In this document: positions 17,170 to 24,844 of the stretch, piece by piece
Layout of the letters: every line of letters begins with the position of its first letter
How positions within the stretch are numbered: position 1 is the stretch's first letter
Source: Acidobacteria subdivision 2 bacterium RH1 MAG20
Lineage (GTDB): Bacteria; Acidobacteriota; Terriglobia; Terriglobales; Acidobacteriaceae
Assembly (NCBI GenBank): GCA_002197545.1
Contig: NFUO01000515.1
Location: 1-50,092 of the forward strand
Direction of reading: 5' to 3'
Length of the DNA stretch: 50,092 bases
Notes under the pieces: model-generated
The model's input: the letters and a program-made list of their open reading frames with translations, nothing else
What the model was told of the DNA's origin: nothing
Database searches by the model: none
Made by a program: the position numbers and the translations under genes

Positions 17170-17926
17170 GAATGAGGTCCGCAATTTGCTTCGAGATCGC
17201 TGCCGTATCCTGCTCGACAGCCAATTGCGAAAAGATGCCTTCAAGAGTAGGCAGCGACATCAACGTCCGCAGCCGCTCAATCGAATTGTCCGCTACAATC
17301 CTGCCGCGATGCAGAATCACGATATGCGAAGAAATTCGCTCCACTGTCTCCAACTCATGCGAGCTGAAGAGCACGACTTTGCCCCGCGCGGCAAGCTCTA
17401 GAATCAAACTCCGTAAAATCAGGGACGAGCCGACATCAAGCCCTGAGAAGGGTTCGTCCAGCAGAACGAGATCGGGATTGTGCAGCAGCGCCGCCGCCAG
17501 TAGTACTTTTTGGCGCATTCCCTTCGAGTAGGCTGAGATCGGCACATGCCTGTCGTCGTAGAGCGCAAACAACCGTAACAGGCCATCGATGCGTTCCGTA
17601 GCCACTCTCGGGGCGAGATTGCGCAACTGCGCGACCATAACCAGATATTCAGCTCCGCTCAGATGCGCATACAAGTACGGCTCTTCAGGCACATACCCCA
17701 GACGCTGTTTATAAGCCATAAGGTCGCTCTGAATAGACTTGCCGTCAAATGTGATCGACCCCGAGTTCATCGCGATAAGCCCGGTGATTATCTTGATCGT
17801 TGTGGATTTTCCGGAACCATTCGATCCGAGATAGCCGGTCACTTCACCGGCGCGAGCGCAAAAGCTCACGTCCTCTACGGCCGGAATACTGGAGTATCGC
17901 TTGCAGACCTTGCGGACCTCGAGCAT
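17162..17926 (-). CDS. ABC transporter ATP-binding protein
   Basis: This 254-residue nucleotide-binding subunit has Walker A GSNGSGKST (about residues 34-42), the Q-loop near RLGYVPEEPYLY, the signature YSKGMRQKVLLAAAL (SKGM, an exporter-type variant of LSGGQ), Walker B LVLLDEPFSGLD, and the switch His in VVLFSSHELE. A C-terminal 40-residue tail follows. The SKGMRQ form is usual in ABC-2 type drug or lipid exporters. It is the first gene of a two-gene operon with the permease, overlapping by 8 bases. AGGTGA precedes the ATG. The promoter region holds overlapping inverted repeats, suggesting control by a dedicated repressor not encoded nearby. Confidence 0.95.
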   Translation of the reverse strand: MLEVRKVCKRYSSIPAVEDVSFCARAGEVTGYLGSNGSGKSTTIKIITGLIAMNSGSITFDGKSIQSDLMAYKQRLGYVPEEPYLYAHLSGAEYLVMVAQLRNLAPRVATERIDGLLRLFALYDDRHVPISAYSKGMRQKVLLAAALLHNPDLVLLDEPFSGLDVGSSLILRSLILELAARGKVVLFSSHELETVERISSHIVILHRGRIVADNSIERLRTLMSLPTLEGIFSQLAVEQDTAAISKQIADLIHA

Positions 17927-17935
17927 AGTTCACCT

Positions 17936-17971
17936 CTACCATATGTAGTTTACTACTTATATGATTGTCAA
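17936..17971 (-). promoter_or_regulatory. Promoter with overlapping inverted repeats before the ABC exporter
   Basis: On the minus strand TTGACA (17971-17966) is a perfect -35 box. Downstream lies GTAGT-AA-ACTAC (17956-17945), followed by CTACATATGGTAG (17948-17936), so two inverted repeats share one CTAC half-site. The -10 box is degenerate. The arrangement resembles operators of BlaI/CopY- or GntR-type repressors, but no regulator gene is nearby. Confidence 0.45.
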
Positions 17972-18107
17972 GCAGCTTGGATCACCAATAGCTTTTCCGT
18001 GCAACAGATGCATCTGGAACGAATCAAGCTCTCCTCTGGCGCAAACATTACCGAAACCGCTACCATCAAAGTGACAAGGTTGTTCCCGGACCATATTCAC
18101 CTAACCC

Positions 18108-19364
18108 ATGATCGCTGAAATCATCGCTGTCGGCTCCGAGATGCTCACGCCCCACCGGCAGGACACCAACTCTCTCTACCTCACAGCGGGCCTCAATGAC
18201 CTCGGCGTCGAAGTGGCTTTCAAGACCATCGTTGGGGACAATCTCCAGCACCTCATCAATGCGGCAAAGATCGCCATCGACCGTGCCGACATCGTCCTCC
18301 TCTCCGGTGGCTTAGGTCCCACCGAAGACGATCTCACCCGCGAGGCCGCCGCCGCAGCCCTAGATATTGAACTCCACCCCGATCCCGCTATCCTCACTGG
18401 CCTCTATAAGCGCTATGCTGCCCGCCAGATGGTCATGCCGCCGAACAACGCCAAGCAGGCAGACGTCCTCGACGGCGCTAGCCTGCTCGAAAACAAAAAC
18501 GGCAGCGCTCCCGGCCAATATCTCGACACCGCCGTCAACGGCCATCGCAAGATCGTCATTCTTCTTCCCGGACCGCCTGACGAACTTAAACCCCTCTTCA
18601 ACGAAACCTGCAAACTCCGCCTCGCCAACACTCTTCCCATTCGTCACTTAGCCCGCCGGATTCTCCGCATGTCCCTCATCGCGGAGTCGGTTGTAGACGC
18701 TCGCACTGCTCCCATCTACAGGCAATATACGGACATCGAAACTACTATCCTCGCCGGGCATGCCGAGATTCAGCTTCATTTCCTCTCCGCCAGGCCCACT
18801 CTCGCCGAGGCCCAGGCCCGCGTTGACGAGCTCACTGAGAAAATCGAGCACGAGATGGACGACGCCATCTTCTCCGCTCACGGCGAGAGCCTCGAAGAGG
18901 TTGTCCTCCTCATGCTCGGCATGAGACACCTCACTGTTGCCACCGCTGAAAGCTGCACCGGCGGCCTCCTCGCCCAGCGCTTCACCTCCGTTCCCAACAG
19001 CTCAAGCGCCTTCGTCGGTGGTGCCGTGGCCTACACCGCCGAACTCAAAACCATCTTCGCCAATGTTCCCCAAAGCACCATTGCCTCAAAAGGCGCGGTC
19101 AGCCAAGAGGTGGCCCAATACCTCGCCGAAGGCATCCGCATCCGCACCGGGGCATCGCTCGGCATCTCCATCACCGGCCTCGCCGGTCCAGGCGGCGGAG
19201 CACCCGGTCCTGACGCAGAGAAACCCATAGGCCGCATCTACATTGGCCTCGCCGACGGCCAACAAACCCAGACCAAAGAATTCAACCTCACTGGCAACCG
19301 CGACCGCATCCGATATTGGGCCACCCAACATGCTCTCGAACTTATCCGCCACCACCTCCTCTAA
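18108..19364 (+). CDS. cinA: CinA family protein (MoCF domain plus nicotinamide-nucleotide amidase domain)
   Basis: This is a 418-residue protein of standard two-domain architecture. The N-terminal MoCF/COG1058 domain starts MIAEIIAVGSEMLTPHRQDT and includes LLSGGLGPTEDDLTRE, HRKIVILLPGPPDELKPLF and, further on, the linker strands. The C-terminal CinA/PncC domain starts LTVATAESCTGGLLAQRFT and contains AFVGGAVAYTAELK, KGAVSQEVAQ and GISITGLAGPGGG. PncC-type domains deamidate NMN to NaMN, and COG1058 domains can hydrolyse ADP-ribose, so a role in NAD salvage is likely. The older link to competence is by name only; no recA is adjacent. The gene is followed after 74 bp by plsY-gpsA. Confidence 0.95.
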   Translation: MIAEIIAVGSEMLTPHRQDTNSLYLTAGLNDLGVEVAFKTIVGDNLQHLINAAKIAIDRADIVLLSGGLGPTEDDLTREAAAAALDIELHPDPAILTGLYKRYAARQMVMPPNNAKQADVLDGASLLENKNGSAPGQYLDTAVNGHRKIVILLPGPPDELKPLFNETCKLRLANTLPIRHLARRILRMSLIAESVVDARTAPIYRQYTDIETTILAGHAEIQLHFLSARPTLAEAQARVDELTEKIEHEMDDAIFSAHGESLEEVVLLMLGMRHLTVATAESCTGGLLAQRFTSVPNSSSAFVGGAVAYTAELKTIFANVPQSTIASKGAVSQEVAQYLAEGIRIRTGASLGISITGLAGPGGGAPGPDAEKPIGRIYIGLADGQQTQTKEFNLTGNRDRIRYWATQHALELIRHHLL

Positions 19365-19438
19365 ACTGGCATCTCAGCTATAAACGCAGTCATCACACAC
19401 ACTTGATAAACTCATCCTGAAGACTCATTCAGAAGACA

Positions 19439-20050
19439 ATGACCCCCTGGCTCATCTCCATCCCGCTGGCCTACTTCCTTGGCTCCATCCCGTTCGGCTA
19501 TATTCTGGTCAAACTCTTTCGCAAACAGGACATCCGCGCCACAGGCAGCGGAAACATCGGAGCCACCAACGTAGCCCGCTCCGGAGCCAAAGGTCTCGCA
19601 ATAGCCACTCTCTTACTCGATCTCGGCAAGGCCTATCTTGCCGTGGTCATCGCCCAAGACATCGCTCCAGGCAACTATGATCTTGCGGTCACCGCAGCAG
19701 TAGCTGCCATCCTCGGACATGTCTTCCCCATCTGGCTTGGCTTCCGTGGCGGCAAAGGCGTAGCCAGTGCACTCGGAGTCTTCCTCGCCCTAACCCCTCC
19801 CTCCGCCCTGGCCACTCTTGCGGTCTTCCTCGTCATCTTCCTGCTCACCCGTTACGTCTCCCTCGCCTCCATCATCGCCGCAGCATCCTTCCCCCTCTTC
19901 GGCTTCTACTTTGTACCTCTCCGAACACCCCTCGTGATAGCAGGCTTCCTCTTCATTCCGGTGCTCATCATCGTCAAGCATTATCAGAACATCCGCCGCC
20001 TGCTCGCCGGCACGGAGAACCGCTTTGGCTCCCGCAAGGCGGTCGCATGA
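19439..20050 (+). CDS. plsY: Acyl-phosphate glycerol-3-phosphate acyltransferase PlsY
   Basis: PlsY transfers the acyl group from acyl-phosphate to glycerol-3-phosphate at the inner membrane, the first step in phospholipid assembly. The 203-residue protein has about five helices and the three conserved loops: YFLGSIPFGYIL with GSGNIGATNVAR (motif 1), FPIWLGFRGGKGVASALG (motif 2) and IVKHYQNIRRLLAGTENRFG (motif 3). It overlaps the next gene, gpsA, by ATGA (20047-20050), so substrate production and use are coupled translationally. Confidence 0.97.
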   Translation: MTPWLISIPLAYFLGSIPFGYILVKLFRKQDIRATGSGNIGATNVARSGAKGLAIATLLLDLGKAYLAVVIAQDIAPGNYDLAVTAAVAAILGHVFPIWLGFRGGKGVASALGVFLALTPPSALATLAVFLVIFLLTRYVSLASIIAAASFPLFGFYFVPLRTPLVIAGFLFIPVLIIVKHYQNIRRLLAGTENRFGSRKAVA

Positions 20051-21039
20051 GCCGCATTGCCATCCTCGGTGCCGGGGCCTGGGGCACCGCTCTCGCCCTC
20101 TCCCTCGCTCGCCGCGGAGGACACGAGATTGTCCTATGGGCCCACTCCGCGCCCCTCGCTGAACAGCTCAACGATGTAGGCGAAAACCTACCTTATCTCC
20201 CCGGTTTTACCCTCCCAGCCGACATTCAGATCACCTCCGACCTTCCCGGAGCGATCTTCGAAGCCGACATCCTGCTCTGTGTCACCCCTTCTCAGCATCT
20301 CCGCGGAGTCATCAGTCACATCGCTCCCCTTCTCACTCGCGGCCAGATCATCATCAGCGCCACGAAAGGCCTCGAGGAAACCACCTTTCTTCGCATGTCC
20401 CAGGTCATTGCCTCTGTCACCTCCAATCCCTGTGCCGTCTTGAGCGGCCCCTCCTTCGCCCAGGAAGTAGCTCTCGGTTACCCCACCGCGATCGTCGCCG
20501 CCGCCACCATTCCAAATCTCGCCCAAACCATACAGCGCGACTTCTCCTCACCCACTCTCCGCATCTACACCAATGACGACGTCGCCGGCGTCGAACTGGG
20601 TGGCGCCCTCAAAAACGTTATCGCCCTCGCCTCCGGCATCGTCCACGGTCTTAACCTCGGTCATAATTCAGCCGCCGCTCTCATCACCCGCGGCATCGCC
20701 GAAATCACTCGTCTCGCTGTTGCCTGCGGAGGCCGTCGACAGACACTCGCAGGGCTTTCAGGTGTCGGCGACCTCGTCCTTACTTGCACCGGAACCCTCT
20801 CCCGTAACCGTTCTGTCGGCACCGAACTTGGACGAGGCCGCCAGCTTGCCGACGTTCTTGAAGGTCTCCACGGTAAGGTTGCCGAAGGCGTTAACAGTAC
20901 CACGGCTGCCCTCGGCCTCGCTGCCCGCTATGGCGTGGAAATGCCCATCACCGAGCAGATGAACGCCATTCTCCACCACAATAAATCCTCTAAGGAGGCC
21001 ATACGCGACCTAATGTCGAGACCTGGCCGTGACGAATAA
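20047..21039 (+). CDS. gpsA: Glycerol-3-phosphate dehydrogenase [NAD(P)+]
   Basis: GpsA reduces dihydroxyacetone phosphate to sn-glycerol-3-phosphate, the acceptor used by PlsY. The 330-residue cytoplasmic enzyme starts with the dinucleotide site IAILGAGAWGTALALSLARR. It contains ATKGLEETTFLRMSQV, AVLSGPSFAQEVA, GGALKNVIALASGIVHGLNLGHN with the catalytic Lys, and the C-terminal GLSGVGDLVLTCTGTLSRNR motif. All are standard. It overlaps plsY by 4 bases and is followed after 48 bp by a small membrane protein gene. Confidence 0.97.
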   Translation: MSRIAILGAGAWGTALALSLARRGGHEIVLWAHSAPLAEQLNDVGENLPYLPGFTLPADIQITSDLPGAIFEADILLCVTPSQHLRGVISHIAPLLTRGQIIISATKGLEETTFLRMSQVIASVTSNPCAVLSGPSFAQEVALGYPTAIVAAATIPNLAQTIQRDFSSPTLRIYTNDDVAGVELGGALKNVIALASGIVHGLNLGHNSAAALITRGIAEITRLAVACGGRRQTLAGLSGVGDLVLTCTGTLSRNRSVGTELGRGRQLADVLEGLHGKVAEGVNSTTAALGLAARYGVEMPITEQMNAILHHNKSSKEAIRDLMSRPGRDE

Positions 21040-21087
21040 CCCGAAGGTAAATATCCTCCAGCAAGGCAAACTGCATCTTACTTTTGT

Positions 21088-21369
21088 ATGACAGAGCGAG
21101 ATGGCCACCCCGCCGACAGTCATCCCCAAAAAGATGACGGCAATTTCATGCTCGTTGTGATTTTTGCTGGAATTGCTCTTGTCATTGGGTTTATTGTGGT
21201 GTTCCTGATTATTAACGGTGCAGGAAAGCGCCTTGTCCCCGGAAGACACAATCCACACCCCACCTCACAGCTCATCGTTCCTGCGATCAAACAATTTCCA
21301 GCAGCAGCGCGAGAAGCTAATGAATTGCCATTCATTTTATTGCAACAAAAGATCCAAACCTGTGTCTAA
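21088..21369 (+). CDS. Small single-span membrane protein of unknown function
   Basis: This 93-residue protein has a polar N-terminus (MTERDGHPADSHPQKDDG), one strong hydrophobic helix (about residues 20-43, LVVIFAGIALVIGFIVVFLI) and a basic, Pro-rich tail beginning KRLVPGRHNPHP. I do not recognise a family. The charge distribution suggests N-out or N-in single-pass insertion with the basic tail in the cytoplasm. It lies 48 bp after gpsA on the same strand and may be cotranscribed with plsY-gpsA. No clear ribosome-binding site precedes the ATG, so translation is plausible but not assured. Confidence 0.55.
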   Translation: MTERDGHPADSHPQKDDGNFMLVVIFAGIALVIGFIVVFLIINGAGKRLVPGRHNPHPTSQLIVPAIKQFPAAAREANELPFILLQQKIQTCV

Positions 21370-21373
21370 TAAA

Positions 21374-21455
21374 TTGAGAGCTTGACCCGGTGATCTTGGC
21401 CGGGTTGGTACTTAGACTGCCGTTCTCAAACCCGGCGCAGTGATGATTTCCGGGT
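21374..21455 (+). promoter_or_regulatory. Structured leader candidate before the YXWGXW gene
   Basis: TTGAGA (21374-21379) pairs with TCTCAA (21424-21429) and encloses ACCCGG...CCGGGT (21385-21405). A second ACCCGG...CCGGGT hairpin follows at once (21430-21455). It ends 28 bases before the ATG. It matches no riboswitch class I can recognise. Confidence 0.35.
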
Positions 21456-21483
21456 AGAACAAAGGGCGGTCGGAAGGTAAGCC

Positions 21484-22503
21484 ATGAATATCCCTCGTCT
21501 CATTAAAAGTTCAATCGGAACCACACTGCTGGCTGGCGCACTAGTTCTGACCATTCCTCCTTCAGCTAACGCGGGCGTATTTGTCTCTGTTGGAATCGCG
21601 CCTCCGGCAATACCTGTCTACGCGCAACCGCCTATCCCTGGCGATGGCTACATCTGGACTCCCGGCTACTGGGCCTGGACCGGTGAAGGTTATGAGTGGG
21701 TCGATGGGGCCTGGGTCGAGCCGCCTTACGTCGACGCTCTCTGGACCCCCGGTTACTGGGGATATGGCGACGGTGGCTATCTCTGGAATGCCGGTTATTG
21801 GGGTACAAGTATTGGTTATTATGGCGGCATTAATTACGGCTTTGGGTACTTCGGCACGGGCTTCTACGGCGGATACTGGGGTGGTGGTCACTTCTGCTAC
21901 AACCGTGGCTACAACAACTTTGGTGGCCGTGGCGGCTTCCGCAATGTCTATGACCGGCCAGTCCGTGGTTTCAATGGACGCCCCGGCGGCTCCAGCTTCA
22001 CCACCCAAAATCATGGAGGCCGTAACTTCGCCGGTAACCGCGGCGCGGCCATTGGTGGCCGCAACTTCGGCAACCACGGCTTTGCTAATAATAGTCAGCG
22101 CGGCTTCACCGGCAGCCATAGTTTTGCTGCCAACGGACAGCATGGCTTTACCAACGGGAATCGCTCGGCCTACAACGGCTTTGCGAACAACCGTCAGTCA
22201 TTCAACGGAGCTCGCTCGTTCAATGGAGGCAACTACGCGACGCACAGCTTCGCGCAGAGCCCGAGGAGCTATGCGCGTCCGAGCCAGCAAGGCTTCGGTG
22301 GCCAAAACCATAGCTTCTCCAACGCACCCGCTGCACGCTCCAGTTTCGGCGGCGGTAATGGCGGATTTCATGGCAACATGGGCGGTGGGGGATTCCACGG
22401 TGGCGGCGGTGGAGGTGGCTTCCATGGTGGAGGTGGCGGCGGCGGATTCCACGGCGGAGGTGGCGGAGGTGGGTCCCATGGTGGCGGCGGTGGCCGTCGG
22501 TAG
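21484..22503 (+). CDS. Exported YXWGXW-repeat, glycine-rich protein
   Basis: This 339-residue secreted protein has a signal peptide (MNIPRLIKSSIGTTLLAGAL then TIPPSANAG, cleavage about residue 30). The segment at about residues 50-110 carries the YXWGXW-type repeats: GYIWTPGYWAWTGEGYEWV, ALWTPGYWGYGDGGYLW and NAGYWGT. The remainder is low-complexity Gly/Asn/Phe/Ser sequence ending in four 9-residue FHGGGGGGG-type units (about 304-339). YXWGXW proteins are common in Acidobacteria and Proteobacteria; their function is not known, with a surface or matrix role usually assumed. GGAAGG precedes the ATG and a strong terminator follows, so the gene is probably monocistronic. Confidence 0.88.
   Translation: MNIPRLIKSSIGTTLLAGALVLTIPPSANAGVFVSVGIAPPAIPVYAQPPIPGDGYIWTPGYWAWTGEGYEWVDGAWVEPPYVDALWTPGYWGYGDGGYLWNAGYWGTSIGYYGGINYGFGYFGTGFYGGYWGGGHFCYNRGYNNFGGRGGFRNVYDRPVRGFNGRPGGSSFTTQNHGGRNFAGNRGAAIGGRNFGNHGFANNSQRGFTGSHSFAANGQHGFTNGNRSAYNGFANNRQSFNGARSFNGGNYATHSFAQSPRSYARPSQQGFGGQNHSFSNAPAARSSFGGGNGGFHGNMGGGGFHGGGGGGGFHGGGGGGGFHGGGGGGGSHGGGGGRR
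22393..22500 (+). repeat. Four tandem 27-bp units encoding FHGGGGGGG-type repeats
   Basis: Four units of nine codons (Phe/Ser-His then glycines, last unit ending RR) run to the stop codon. The unit keeps the reading frame, so copy-number change would alter tail length without frameshift. Confidence 0.85.
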
Positions 22504-22523
22504 CAGCTAAGCAAGACGAAAAT

Positions 22524-22559
22524 GGGCTGAGGAGACGATCCTCAGCCCGTTTCTTTTTT
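22524..22559 (+). terminator. Intrinsic terminator of the YXWGXW gene
   Basis: A perfect 10-bp GC-rich stem, GGGCTGAGGA (22524-22533) and TCCTCAGCCC (22539-22548), has a 5-base loop and is followed by GTTTCTTTTTT. It separates this gene from the convergent murG end. Confidence 0.92.
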
Positions 22560-22585
22560 GCCGGAAGCTCCTGGAGTCTATGCGA

Positions 22586-23728
22586 TCACCTGCGATTCGC
22601 CAGCCGCAATACCATCTCTCCAATGACCTTCACCGCAGCGGGATGCGCCAGTGCCCGTGCTCGTTCGCCCATCTCTTGCCGACACACATCATCCGCAAGC
22701 AGCTTCAGCAATATTTCCAACAGTCGCTCTTCGCTCAACTGCGCTTCTACTATCAATTCCGCAGCTCCGGCAGCTACAAACACATCCGCGTTCTTCCGCT
22801 GATGGTCATCCGCAGCCTGAGGAAACGGCACCAGAACAGAAGCCTTGCCTGCTGCCGACAGCTCCGCAATTGTGCTCGCGCCGCTCCGGCACAAAATCAG
22901 ATCTGCAGCTTCAAACTGCGCCGCCATATCATCCAGATACGGAGTTACCGTCACCCGTTTAAAGCCAACTCCAGCGCTCGCGTATCCCGCAAGCGTCGAA
23001 TCTCCATGCCGCCCACCGGTCTGATGCACTACATCCAGTTGCGGAAAAATGTTCAGTAGCCTCTCCATGATCTTCGGCATCAACTCGTTAAACACGCGGG
23101 CTCCCTGGCTGGCGCCAAATACCAGCAGTTTCTTCCTTCCATCCAGCGGTCTTTTGCCAATCGCAAAAAATTCGGCCCGCACCGGCGTACCGGTGACCTT
23201 CGCTCCATGAAAGTAGCGACATGTCTCCTCAAAGTTCACTGCGGCAGCCGATACCAATTGTCCGACCAATCGGTTCGCCAATCCGGGAACGGCGTTTGGC
23301 TCAAATGCCAGCGTCGGCACTCTCAGCAGAATTGCCGCCATCATCGCTGGCCCGGAAGCATATCCTCCCACACCCACGACAACATCCGGACGAAAGCTAC
23401 GCAAAAGACTGATGCATCGACCTACTCCTAATGGCAGGTCCATCAAGGTACGCAGGCGCGTGGCAATACTCACATTTTTCAACTGACCAACATGGATCAG
23501 CTCCAGCGGAAATCCTGCCTCCGGTACAAGCCGCGTCTCAAGGCCGCGTGCTGTCCCTACAAATCGAACCTCGGCTCCCGCGACATCCCGCAGCTCCCGC
23601 GCAATCGCCAACGCCGGAATCACATGGCCGCCGGTTCCTCCTCCCGCAATCAAAACCCGCAACGAACGCGCTTCGCCGGCTGTTCCCTGTTCCCTGGTCC
23701 CTGGTCCCTGCACTTTAGTCGATCTCAC
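22586..23728 (-). CDS. murG: UDP-GlcNAc:lipid-PP-MurNAc-pentapeptide GlcNAc transferase MurG
   Basis: MurG adds GlcNAc to lipid I, giving lipid II, on the cytoplasmic face of the membrane. The glycine-rich acceptor loop VLIAGGGTGGHVIPALAIA opens the core. VVGVGGYASGPAM, LAFEPNAVPGLANRL, VFGASQGARVFNELMP and ILCRSGASTIAELSAAGKAS are the standard MurG motifs. The frame begins at GTG 23728, 14 bases inside the end of ftsW. Residues about 7-17 are then encoded by a (CAGGGAM)4 heptamer repeat, not by family sequence. TTG 23662, right after the repeat, would give MRVLIAGGG, like other MurGs, so the true start is open. It is the last gene of the cluster; murC does not follow. Confidence 0.95.
   Translation of the reverse strand: MRSTKVQGPGTREQGTAGEARSLRVLIAGGGTGGHVIPALAIARELRDVAGAEVRFVGTARGLETRLVPEAGFPLELIHVGQLKNVSIATRLRTLMDLPLGVGRCISLLRSFRPDVVVGVGGYASGPAMMAAILLRVPTLAFEPNAVPGLANRLVGQLVSAAAVNFEETCRYFHGAKVTGTPVRAEFFAIGKRPLDGRKKLLVFGASQGARVFNELMPKIMERLLNIFPQLDVVHQTGGRHGDSTLAGYASAGVGFKRVTVTPYLDDMAAQFEAADLILCRSGASTIAELSAAGKASVLVPFPQAADDHQRKNADVFVAAGAAELIVEAQLSEERLLEILLKLLADDVCRQEMGERARALAHPAAVKVIGEMVLRLANRR
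23681..23710 (-). repeat. Four-copy heptanucleotide tandem repeat at the ftsW/murG junction
   Basis: Read on the minus strand the unit is CAGGGAC (two copies) then CAGGGAA (two copies), plus CA. It lies within the first codons of murG if GTG 23728 is used. A 7-base unit changes the reading frame when copies are gained or lost. Confidence 0.8.
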
Positions 23729-24809
23729 GAGTCACATTAAGTAGCACACCCATGCAGGCCATCGTCACAAACAGGGATGTACCGCCAAACGAGATAAACG
23801 GAAGCGTAATTCCCTTTGTAGGCAGCAGCGCGACCACAACGCTCATATTAAAAAACGCTTGAATCAGGATCGCCGCCGTAATGCCGAAGGCCAGAAAGCG
23901 CGCAAACGGATCGGTAGAAAGAAACGCCGCCCGCAGCCCGCGATAGCCAAGAACCACAAACATCGCAATTACCAGAACCGCTCCAATCAATCCGAGCTCT
24001 TCGCAGATATTCGCAAAGATAAAATCCGTGTGCGGCTCCGGCAGATAGAACAGCTTCTGCCGCCCCTCCATCAACCCCAATCCGCGAAGGCCGCCCGTCC
24101 CAACTGCGATCAGCGACTGCAAAATATGGAACCCCGATCCTCTTGGGTCAGCCTCGGGATTCACAAAGGCCAGCATGCGCGCCCGCCGCCACGCCACATG
24201 GAACAGTTTGTAGTAAAGCACCGGTGCTGAACATGCCAACGCAATCCCGATATACCGCACCTGCAGCCCGGCCAGGTAGAGCATCAGCACCGTTACCGCC
24301 GCGCAAACGATCGCCGTCCCCAGATCCGGTTCTTCCAGAATGAGCGCAATGAACAGCAGAGGCGGCAGCGCTGCCCGCAAAACCGTCCCGCGCCAATCAT
24401 CCATCTTGTGCATCCGCGTCTGCAGAAAGTAAGCCAGAAACAGAATCAAAACAGGTGTCGCCAGTTCAGACGGCTGAAAACTAAGCCCGCCCCCAAAACG
24501 AAACCATCGGTGCGTATTGTGCGAGTCGCGGCTCGCAAACACCCCCACCAGCAATAGCATCGTCACCGCGACCGCGGGAAATACGACCTTCGGATTGTTA
24601 TACCGGCGATAATCTACCTGCATCAGAACGACCAGCGCGATCATCCCAAGCCCGGCCCAGATCGACTGTCTCACCATGAAGTAATATGCCGACCCAAACT
24701 GCGATTTGGCCATCACCGCCGACGCGGAAAAGACCATCACCAGTCCAAACAGCACCAGCAGCAGCACCACTCCGAAGAGCCACTTGTCCACCCCTACTCT
24801 CTTCGCCAT
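23715..24809 (-). CDS. ftsW: SEDS-family septal peptidoglycan polymerase FtsW
   Basis: FtsW polymerises lipid II glycan at the septum together with the class B PBP encoded upstream (FtsI). The 364-residue protein has about ten membrane helices. Family motifs seen are LVMVFSASAVMA, FSFQPSELATPVLILFLAYF (cited in part: LSFQPSELA), GLGLMEGRQKLFYLPEPHTDFIF (part: PEPHTDFIFANICEELG) and ALLPTKGITLPFISFGGTS near the C-terminus. Position between murD and murG favours FtsW over RodA. It overlaps murG by 14 bases, which favours coupling to lipid II synthesis. Confidence 0.96.
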   Translation of the reverse strand: MAKRVGVDKWLFGVVLLLVLFGLVMVFSASAVMAKSQFGSAYYFMVRQSIWAGLGMIALVVLMQVDYRRYNNPKVVFPAVAVTMLLLVGVFASRDSHNTHRWFRFGGGLSFQPSELATPVLILFLAYFLQTRMHKMDDWRGTVLRAALPPLLFIALILEEPDLGTAIVCAAVTVLMLYLAGLQVRYIGIALACSAPVLYYKLFHVAWRRARMLAFVNPEADPRGSGFHILQSLIAVGTGGLRGLGLMEGRQKLFYLPEPHTDFIFANICEELGLIGAVLVIAMFVVLGYRGLRAAFLSTDPFARFLAFGITAAILIQAFFNMSVVVALLPTKGITLPFISFGGTSLFVTMACMGVLLNVTREID

Positions 24810-24844
24810 TCCGTCCGCTTCCTGCCTCTGTTGCTGTTATTGAT

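Noticed and set aside
22393..22500. CRISPR-like regular repeats
   Set aside because: They are coding glycine-rich repeats without spacers; the unit is 27 bp and in frame.
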